The position numbers and the translations under genes are program-made. The notes below the pieces were generated by a model. That model was given only the letters and a program-made list of their open reading frames with translations, made no database searches and had not been told where the DNA came from. DNA of 12,104 nucleotides from JAZRZI01 sp045601325 (lineage in GTDB: Bacteria; Bacillota_I; Bacilli_A; RFN20; CAG-826): positions 1 to 12,104 of the forward strand of contig JAZRZI010000054.1 in the NCBI GenBank assembly GCA_045601325.1. Direction: 5' to 3'. Of the stretch, positions 7,110 to 12,104 are shown piece by piece (the stretch's first letter is position 1; every line of letters starts with the position of its first letter).

Positions 7110-7136
7110 TAATGATTATCAGGAGTGATAACATTA
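7110..7136. promoter_or_regulatory. Long palindrome upstream of the rhamnosidase, possible operator
   Basis: TAATG-a-TTATCA (7110-7121) is followed by GGAG and then TGATAACATTA (7126-7136), an inverted repeat with 11-bp arms and one unpaired A in the left arm. It lies 28 bases before the start codon of the rhamnosidase. It has no U-tract, so it is not a terminator. Binding by a dimeric regulator, or a leader RNA hairpin, are both possible. Confidence 0.5.
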
Positions 7137-7163
7137 TATAGAAGTCCTAAGGAGACTAAACAT

Positions 7164-9974
7164 ATGAGAAAAGTTGATAATAAATACAAAGCTCTTCCTT
7201 TCTGGAGTTGGAACGATGATTTAGACCCAAAAGAATGCGTAAGACAAGTTGAATGGATGCACGAAAAGGGAATCGGTGGATTCTTTATGCACGCTAGAGG
7301 GGGTTTAACAACTCCTTATCTAGGTGAAAAGTGGTTTGAATGCGTCGATGCTTCTAGCATAAGAGCAAAAGAACTTGGAATGCACGCCTATGCATACGAT
7401 GAAAACGGATGGCCAAGCGGATTTGTCGGTGGCGAACTCTTAAAAGATATAGAAAATCATGATAGATATTTAGATTTTGCGTATGGAAAATATGATGAAA
7501 ATTCATATGTTTCATATGATTATCACGGAGATAAATTAGTTAGAGTCACAAGCGGTGATGATGTTCTTAATGTCTATTGGAGATACGCTTCCTCCACTGC
7601 GGACATTCTTAATCCAGATGTTGTTCAACAATTCATTGATAAAACTCACGAACAATATAAAAAGAGAGATACATATGATTTAAAGGGTTTCTTTACTGAT
7701 GAACCACAATACTTTAGATGGGGAACACCTTTCACAAAAATGATCATCAAATACTTCGAAGAAGAATATCACGAGGATATTAGAGATGGTGTTGGTTTAC
7801 TTTTCATTGAAAAAGAAGGATATAGAAAATTTAGATACCAATATTGGAAGGGCATGCAAGCCTTAATGCTTAAAAACTTTGCAGAAAGAGTTTATAACTG
7901 GTGTGAAGACAATGGATATAAATTAACAGGCCACTATGTGGAAGAATCAGATTTGGGTCATCAAATCCTCTGTAATGGTGGCATCATGCCATATTATGAG
8001 TTCGAACACATTCCAGGAATTGATAAACTTGGTAGACCGGTTGATCACGAGGTTCCTTCTAAACAACTTGGTTCTGTTGCAGAACAAGTGGGCAGAAAAC
8101 AAAGATTATGTGAAATGTTTGCTTGTGATGGTTGGGATGTATCCCCATTAGAACTTAAAAAGATTGCTGAAAGCGAATATGTCGGTGGTGTTAACCTAAT
8201 GTGCCACCACTTACTCCCTTACAGCGAACACGGACAAAGAAAGAGAGATTATCCTGCTCACTTCTCCGCTGTTAACCCTTGGATAGAAAAGAACTTTAAA
8301 GAGTTTAATGATTACTTTTCAGTTCTAGGTGAAATCTTAGCAAATTCTAAAGAAAGACCAAACGTTGCATTATTCCAACCAATCAGAAGTGCATATTTTG
8401 ATTACAAAAGATATTTACCAGGACCAGATTCGTCCTTCTGCATTGGCGATTTTAATAAGTCTTACTTGGGTGTCGCTAAAGAACTTATGCAAAGACAAAT
8501 CCCACACCACTATTTAGATGAAACAATCTTGGCAAGACATGGCCACGTCGAGGGTGACAAACTTGTCGTTGGTAATTGTAGTTATCACTATATTGTTTTC
8601 CCGAAAACATTAACTATGGATTCAAATACCGAAAAGCTATTAAAAGAATTTGTCTCTAACGGGGGTAAGGTTTTATTAGTGGAAGGCAAACCAAGTTATG
8701 TTGAATGGAGAGAATACGACTATCCTTATTTAACAAGCAACGCAACTTGGGAAGAAATTGAAGCAGATAGACCATTTGTCGCAGAAAGAAATGAATCAGT
8801 TAGACTTGCACATCGTATTGATGATAGCGGAAATGAATTTATCTATGCAGTTGCATTAAATGGCGAAACAACATTAAAGATTCAACCTAAAGGTTATAAA
8901 TCCTTCAAATCTTATGACATCTTAAAAGATGAATATAAAATTATCGACACAACATTACATTTTGAAGATGGTCAATCTTACTTACTATATTTCTCTAACG
9001 AGGAACCAGTCAAAGAAGGCGAACTTTCTCCGTTACATTTAAACAAAGGATTTGAAGTTACTAAACCTGTCGAAAATTTCTTAACATTGGATTATATTTC
9101 TCTTTCCACTGATGGGGTTAACTATGGTGAGAAGTTACATCACATGGGTGTGTTTAACTTATTGCTCCAAAAAAGATACGAAGGTGAGATTTACTTTAAA
9201 TACACATTCACTGCGAACAAGGTTCCTTCAATATGCTCTGCTTTAATTGAAAATATGAACATCAAAGAAGTTAAAATCAACGGCAAAACATTAACAAAGC
9301 ACACTCCTTACTTAGAAAAAGAGCTTTGGGAATATGATATTGCTAGCGAGATTAAAGAAGGGGTTAACGAGATTGTTGTTTTAGTCAATTGGCACCAAGA
9401 TGATATCGTCTACTATGCACTGTTTGACGAAACCGCTACAGAATCCATTAAAAACTGTTTAGCGTATAATTCTGATGCGGAAGCTATATTCTTAAAAGGT
9501 AACTTCGGTGTATCAGGAGACTTTAAGCCAGGTAGAGTAAGTGATGTGTTGCTTGGCGAAAACTTCGCATTAGAAGATCAAAAGACATTCGTAAACGAAT
9601 TGATCACAGACGGTTACCCATTCTTCGCTGGTAACATTAATTTGAAACAGGTGATTAATGTAACAGACACAAATAGATATTTAGAAATTCCAGAAAGGTT
9701 CCACCTTGTAGATGTTAAAATCAACGGGGTTGACTGTGGAAGAATGATGTTTGATCACAAATTAGATATTTCTAAAGCTTTGAAGGTTGGCGATAATGTT
9801 ATCGAACTAGAACTAACAGTAGGTAGAAGAAATATGATGGGTCCATTCCACACACCAGAACAAGAAAACTTGTTTGTGGGTCCATTCACGTTTGAAAGGA
9901 TTGGGACTTGGGATGAAAACGGACATAGTTCAATCCTAAGAGAACCATACGCGTTTGTGAAAACAATTATCTAA
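7164..9974 (+). CDS. Alpha-L-rhamnosidase, GH106-like, intracellular
   Basis: A 936-residue glycoside hydrolase expected to split terminal alpha-L-rhamnose from oligosaccharides or glycosides. The start of the catalytic barrel shows the pattern known from GH106-type proteins: LPFWSWND (11-18), then QVEWM.EKGIGGFFMHARGGL, and DENGWPSGFVGGELL from Asp79. Acidic residues at strand ends that could be catalytic are Asp179-Glu180 (FTDEPQ), Glu260-Glu261 (GHYVEESD) and Glu317 (LCEMFACDGW). The C-terminal third is beta-rich, with jelly-roll sugar-binding character (KINGVDCGRMMFDHKLDIS...GDNVIELEL) and a closing NMMGPFHTPEQE motif from Asn890. There is no signal peptide or membrane segment. I start at ATG 7164 because AAGGAG (7149-7154) precedes it at good spacing; an in-frame GTG at 7125 has none. 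It faces away from the rha operon, which strongly supports rhamnose as product. The exact family assignment is from memory of motifs. Confidence 0.8.
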   Translation: MRKVDNKYKALPFWSWNDDLDPKECVRQVEWMHEKGIGGFFMHARGGLTTPYLGEKWFECVDASSIRAKELGMHAYAYDENGWPSGFVGGELLKDIENHDRYLDFAYGKYDENSYVSYDYHGDKLVRVTSGDDVLNVYWRYASSTADILNPDVVQQFIDKTHEQYKKRDTYDLKGFFTDEPQYFRWGTPFTKMIIKYFEEEYHEDIRDGVGLLFIEKEGYRKFRYQYWKGMQALMLKNFAERVYNWCEDNGYKLTGHYVEESDLGHQILCNGGIMPYYEFEHIPGIDKLGRPVDHEVPSKQLGSVAEQVGRKQRLCEMFACDGWDVSPLELKKIAESEYVGGVNLMCHHLLPYSEHGQRKRDYPAHFSAVNPWIEKNFKEFNDYFSVLGEILANSKERPNVALFQPIRSAYFDYKRYLPGPDSSFCIGDFNKSYLGVAKELMQRQIPHHYLDETILARHGHVEGDKLVVGNCSYHYIVFPKTLTMDSNTEKLLKEFVSNGGKVLLVEGKPSYVEWREYDYPYLTSNATWEEIEADRPFVAERNESVRLAHRIDDSGNEFIYAVALNGETTLKIQPKGYKSFKSYDILKDEYKIIDTTLHFEDGQSYLLYFSNEEPVKEGELSPLHLNKGFEVTKPVENFLTLDYISLSTDGVNYGEKLHHMGVFNLLLQKRYEGEIYFKYTFTANKVPSICSALIENMNIKEVKINGKTLTKHTPYLEKELWEYDIASEIKEGVNEIVVLVNWHQDDIVYYALFDETATESIKNCLAYNSDAEAIFLKGNFGVSGDFKPGRVSDVLLGENFALEDQKTFVNELITDGYPFFAGNINLKQVINVTDTNRYLEIPERFHLVDVKINGVDCGRMMFDHKLDISKALKVGDNVIELELTVGRRNMMGPFHTPEQENLFVGPFTFERIGTWDENGHSSILREPYAFVKTII

Positions 9975-9981
9975 TTAAAAG

Positions 9982-10005
9982 AACCACTCTTAAGAGTGGT
10001 TTTTA
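9982..10005. terminator. Bidirectional terminator between the convergent rhamnosidase and SDR genes
   Basis: A perfect 20-base palindrome (9982-10001; AACCACTC/GAGTGGTT with TTAA in the centre) is followed by T's on the plus strand. On the minus strand it is followed by CTTTTAATT. It starts seven bases after the rhamnosidase stop. The stop codon of the opposite gene (10003-10005) lies within the T-tract, so one element serves both genes. Confidence 0.9.
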
Positions 10006-10794
10006 TTTGATCAGTTTAGAGATAATCTTAACTTGTAGTTTGTCTGGTAAGGCATTTAACATCATCAATCCAAAGTTTCTATTTTTGGAGTAAGAGTATT
10101 TGGGTTTCTTTTTCTTCAAAACTTTACTGATAAGTTTACCAATTTTGCTTGGTTCAATGGATTTAGATTCGACTGAGTCCACTATCTTTTTGAACTTCGT
10201 GGATGCCTGCTTTTGAATGGTTGTGTTATTAACAAACTCATCTAATGATTTTGTGGATTGGCCAATCATAGATGTTTTAACCGCGCCTGGTCTAACGGTC
10301 ACCACTTTTATGCCAAAATTATTCACTTCCATTCTTAGTGAAAATGCATATTTTTCTAATAATGATTTTGTCATCGTATAGATTCCGTTAAATGGAAGAG
10401 GGTCTAATTTTGCAAGTTCGCTTGTAATGACAACTATTCTTGAGTTCTTCTTTAAAAGAGGGAAGAAAATTCTATTAATTCTTTGAACACTTAACACATT
10501 GATGTCTAGTATTCTTTTCATGTCTTTGTCTGATATTTCTAGCAAAGAATCCATCTTATAGGTGCCTGCAGCAAAAACAATCGCGTATAGTTCGTTGACT
10601 CTAGAAAAAATGTCTTTATAGACGTTGGTGATTTGTTCCTCGCTGGTAATATCACATTTAAAATAACTTAACTTATTAATCTGAGGATTATTAGCAATAT
10701 CCATTCCGAAAACAGAATATCCATCGCTTATTAATTTGGTGGCGATGGCTTGTCCCATTCCACCAGAAACACCGACAACTAATACGTTTTTCAT
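10003..10794 (-). CDS. Short-chain dehydrogenase/reductase (SDR), NAD(P)-dependent, substrate unknown
   Basis: A classical SDR of 263 residues. The Rossmann dinucleotide motif is GVSGGMG (Gly8, Gly12, Gly14), the acid at the end of strand 2 is Asp32 (MDIANN), followed by CDIT (47-50) and FAAG (74-77). Catalytic Asn99 (DINVL), Ser125 (ITSE), Tyr139 and Lys143 (YTMTK) are all in place, and RPGAVKTSM (168-176) closes the nucleotide site. An acidic residue after strand 2 usually favours NAD over NADP. The C-terminus is strongly basic and ends with a short amphipathic helix. I take ATG 10792-10794, which puts the Rossmann motif at the usual distance from the N-terminus; a TTG seven codons upstream is less likely. 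Neither start has a clear ribosome binding site. It is a single-gene unit, convergent with the rhamnosidase. A role in reducing a sugar or lactaldehyde would be a guess. Confidence 0.85.
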   Translation of the reverse strand: MKNVLVVGVSGGMGQAIATKLISDGYSVFGMDIANNPQINKLSYFKCDITSEEQITNVYKDIFSRVNELYAIVFAAGTYKMDSLLEISDKDMKRILDINVLSVQRINRIFFPLLKKNSRIVVITSELAKLDPLPFNGIYTMTKSLLEKYAFSLRMEVNNFGIKVVTVRPGAVKTSMIGQSTKSLDEFVNNTTIQKQASTKFKKIVDSVESKSIEPSKIGKLISKVLKKKKPKYSYSKNRNFGLMMLNALPDKLQVKIISKLIK

Positions 10795-10849
10795 AACGCC
10801 AAAATAATAACACAAAATACTGAATTATCTTATATATTCTCTTTTTGTT

Positions 10850-10884
10850 TTGTTTTTACAAATTAATCGTGTATACTCAAAAGG
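10850..10884 (+). promoter_or_regulatory. Possible promoter and weak ribosome site of the NahK-like kinase
   Basis: TATACT (10872-10877) is a good -10, and TTGTTT (10850-10855) 16 bases upstream is a partial -35. AAAAGG (10879-10884), seven bases before ATG 10892, is the only ribosome-site-like sequence. If this promoter is right, the leader is only about eight bases and would largely remove that site, so the message may again be near-leaderless. Confidence 0.4.
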
Positions 10885-10891
10885 CACGCTT

Positions 10892-11965
10892 ATGGACTTT
10901 AATAAGAAATTGGTTAACATCCTATCTAAGTTTATTATTTCTGGTGAAGTAAAAGTTATCAAACCTTTTGGTAATGGACACATCAACAGAACCTTTTATG
11001 TTGAGACCACATCAAATAAATATGTTCTTCAAAGCATTAACACCTATGCGTTTCCAGATGTTGATTTACTTATGGGCAACATCAACATTGTTTCCTCCCA
11101 CTTAAGAAACAAGGGTTATGAGACATTGGGGGTTATTTGCACAAAGAAGGGCGGCTTATACACAAGAGAAGGCCACCACTGTTATAGAGTGTTCACATAT
11201 GTTGATAATTCTATTTGTCACGAAGAGCTTTCTGATTTAAACACAATTAGGAAAGCGGGCGAGGCATTTGGTGAACTTCACTCACAATTGTTTGATTTAG
11301 ATTCCTCGTTAATCCAAGAGGTTATTGCTGATTTTCATAACACACCAAAAAGATATGAAAACCTTGTGTGTGCAATCGAAAAAGACAGGGAATCAAGACT
11401 GTCAACGTGTTTGCCGGAAGCCGAAAAATGCAAGTCTTTTGCGGATAAATTAGACCTAATCACCAAGGGAATAGAAGACAAAAACATTAGTGTTTCTATT
11501 ACTCATAATGACCCAAAAATTAATAATGTTTTGTTTGACGAAAAGACAGACGACGTAAGATGCGTTATTGATTTAGATACAGTTATGCCTGGTAGTGTTT
11601 TATATGATTTTGGTGATGCATTAAGATCTTTATTTACAGGAGCTAACGAAGACTCGGAAGATTTATCAAATCTAGTAGTGAATATTGATATATATAAGGC
11701 ATATTTGACTGGTTACTTATCCAAGATGGGTAACAAGTTAAATCAAAAAGAAATCGATTTGCTCCCTTATAGTGTGTTCTTATTGACAGCAGAGTGCGGT
11801 ATGAGGTTTTTAGAAGATTATCTAAGAGGGGATGTGTATTTTTATACAAAGTATCCAACTCACAATCTAGTAAGATGTAGAACTCAATTGACACTCGCGC
11901 AAGACATATATAACAAATTAGATTTATTGAATAAAATTACAAAAGAAATCGTTGAAGCAAATTAA
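10892..11965 (+). CDS. Sugar 1-kinase of the NahK type (aminoglycoside-phosphotransferase fold)
   Basis: Cytoplasmic kinase of 357 residues, almost exactly the length of Bifidobacterium N-acetylhexosamine 1-kinase NahK (359). Visible motifs are an N-terminal nucleotide loop IKPFGNGHINRTFYVE (23-38), YVLQSIN (44-50), RVFTYV (99-104), the catalytic loop THNDPKINNVLF (204-215) with Asp207 matching the NahK catalytic Asp, and the metal-binding IDLDTVMPGSVLYDFGDALR (226-245). The IDLDT.MPG...YDFGDA.R block separates this branch from antibiotic kinases. Known members phosphorylate GlcNAc or GalNAc at C1 with ATP; related proteins may act on other sugars. I start at ATG 10892 rather than an upstream TTG at 10850, because that TTG lies in the promoter-like stretch. 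It stands alone between a divergent SDR gene and two terminators. With a phosphohexomutase nearby it suits salvage of amino sugars from the same glycans, an inference. Confidence 0.85.
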   Translation: MDFNKKLVNILSKFIISGEVKVIKPFGNGHINRTFYVETTSNKYVLQSINTYAFPDVDLLMGNINIVSSHLRNKGYETLGVICTKKGGLYTREGHHCYRVFTYVDNSICHEELSDLNTIRKAGEAFGELHSQLFDLDSSLIQEVIADFHNTPKRYENLVCAIEKDRESRLSTCLPEAEKCKSFADKLDLITKGIEDKNISVSITHNDPKINNVLFDEKTDDVRCVIDLDTVMPGSVLYDFGDALRSLFTGANEDSEDLSNLVVNIDIYKAYLTGYLSKMGNKLNQKEIDLLPYSVFLLTAECGMRFLEDYLRGDVYFYTKYPTHNLVRCRTQLTLAQDIYNKLDLLNKITKEIVEAN

Positions 11966-12012
11966 AGGGGCTGTTAAGAAACCTATAAGGTGACTTAGCC
12001 CCTTTTCTTTTT
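11965..12012 (+). terminator. Terminator of the NahK-like gene, with an internal small hairpin
   Basis: AAGGGGCT (11965-11972) pairs with AGCCCCTT (11997-12004), followed by TTCTTTTTT. The 24-base apical part can extend the stem (AAG with CTT, three bases bulged) and form ACCT/AGGT (11981-11984 with 11988-11991). The stem starts in the last base of the stop codon. Confidence 0.85.
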
Positions 12013-12016
12013 TGTG

Positions 12017-12052
12017 AAAAAGAGGTGAAATCAAAAGAAATCGCCTCTTTTT
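12017..12052. terminator. Second strong hairpin with U-tract, back to back with the first
   Basis: AAAAAGAGGTGA (12017-12028) pairs with TCGCCTCTTTTT (12041-12052) over 12 bp with one G-T wobble and a 12-base loop. The arms are A- and T-rich at the ends, so it could work in both directions. It backs up the preceding terminator and insulates the next gene, whose -10 begins three bases later. Confidence 0.75.
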
Positions 12053-12086
12053 GTTACAATATCTCTTGTCTACGGAGGTACTGTAT

Positions 12087-12104
12087 ATGCCTTATTTTAT
12101 CACA
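12087..12104 (+). CDS. 5' end of a new gene (six codons visible)
   Basis: GGAGG (12074-12078) stands eight bases before ATG 12087, and TACAAT (12055-12060) is a good -10 upstream, though no clear -35 is seen. Only MPYFIT is visible. Small bacterial 4Fe-4S ferredoxins often begin in a similar way, but six residues cannot identify the gene. Confidence 0.6.

Larger units (their letters stand above)
6989..7163. promoter_or_regulatory. Divergent control region between the rha operon and the rhamnosidase gene
   Basis: This 175-base AT-rich spacer must hold both promoters. It contains the palindrome TTAGTT-ATA-AACTAA (7008-7022), the sequence TTTGTTAGTT facing right at 7101-7110 and the identical sequence facing left at 7026-7017, and an 11-bp-arm palindrome at 7110-7136. 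The core -35 TTGTTA of the leftward promoter lies inside the 10-mer. The rightward promoter is poor by eye: candidates are TATATT (7096-7101) and TATATA (7135-7140) as -10, neither with a good -35. That fits a promoter needing an activator, as rhamnose genes often have, but no regulator gene is in the window. Confidence 0.6.

Noticed and set aside
7936..8151. Plus-strand frame of 71 codons inside the rhamnosidase gene
   Set aside because: An out-of-frame overlap with a conserved catalytic part of a clear gene, without its own ribosome site.
11643..11894. Minus-strand frame of 83 codons
   Set aside because: Antisense to the conserved C-terminal part of the NahK-like kinase, with no supporting signal.

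Overview
The window is AT-rich bacterial DNA with strong AGGAGG-type ribosome binding sites, U-tailed hairpin terminators and a predominance of TAA stops. Tryptophan is encoded by TGG and none of the intact frames uses TGA internally, so the code looks standard (table 11) rather than the Mycoplasma code. I infer a low-GC Bacillota or Mycoplasmatota-like (Bacilli-side) anaerobe or gut commensal. That is a judgement from style and gene content, not from a marker gene.

Layout, left to right. The left edge cuts a small membrane-anchored protein of unknown function on the plus strand, which ends at a good terminator (339-361). Positions ~362-1040 hold a decayed IS200-type insertion sequence. Its transposase (minus strand, 438-897) is broken by two frameshifts and has lost a catalytic histidine, but its 5' regulatory hairpins are intact. 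Positions 1042-6988 are a tight leftward operon, nptA-like / phosphohexomutase / rhaB / rhaA, with intergenic gaps of 34, 12 and 4 bases and a terminator at 1042-1063. A 175-base divergent control region follows (6989-7163). It carries a likely leaderless promoter for the operon, two palindromes, and a 10-base sequence repeated in inverted orientation towards both genes. On the other side lies a 936-residue GH106-like alpha-L-rhamnosidase (7164-9974). A shared bidirectional terminator separates it from a convergent short-chain dehydrogenase (10003-10794). Divergent from that is a NahK-like sugar 1-kinase (10892-11965), followed by two tandem terminators. The right edge catches the first six codons of another gene.

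How the genes fit together. The rhamnosidase has no signal peptide, so it should release L-rhamnose inside the cell from imported rhamnosides. RhaA isomerises L-rhamnose to L-rhamnulose and RhaB phosphorylates it to L-rhamnulose 1-phosphate. The aldolase RhaD, the lactaldehyde enzymes, a sugar transporter and a dedicated regulator are not in this window. The Na+/phosphate cotransporter-like protein and the phosphohexomutase share the rha transcription unit, which is the unusual part of the arrangement. The NahK-like kinase makes sugar 1-phosphates, a substrate class for phosphohexomutases, so the region as a whole looks like glycan salvage. Nothing here is clearly an undescribed system. The most promising loose ends are the architecture of the divergent control region, the phosphate transporter at the head of a rhamnose operon, and the IS200 remnant with intact RNA control elements.
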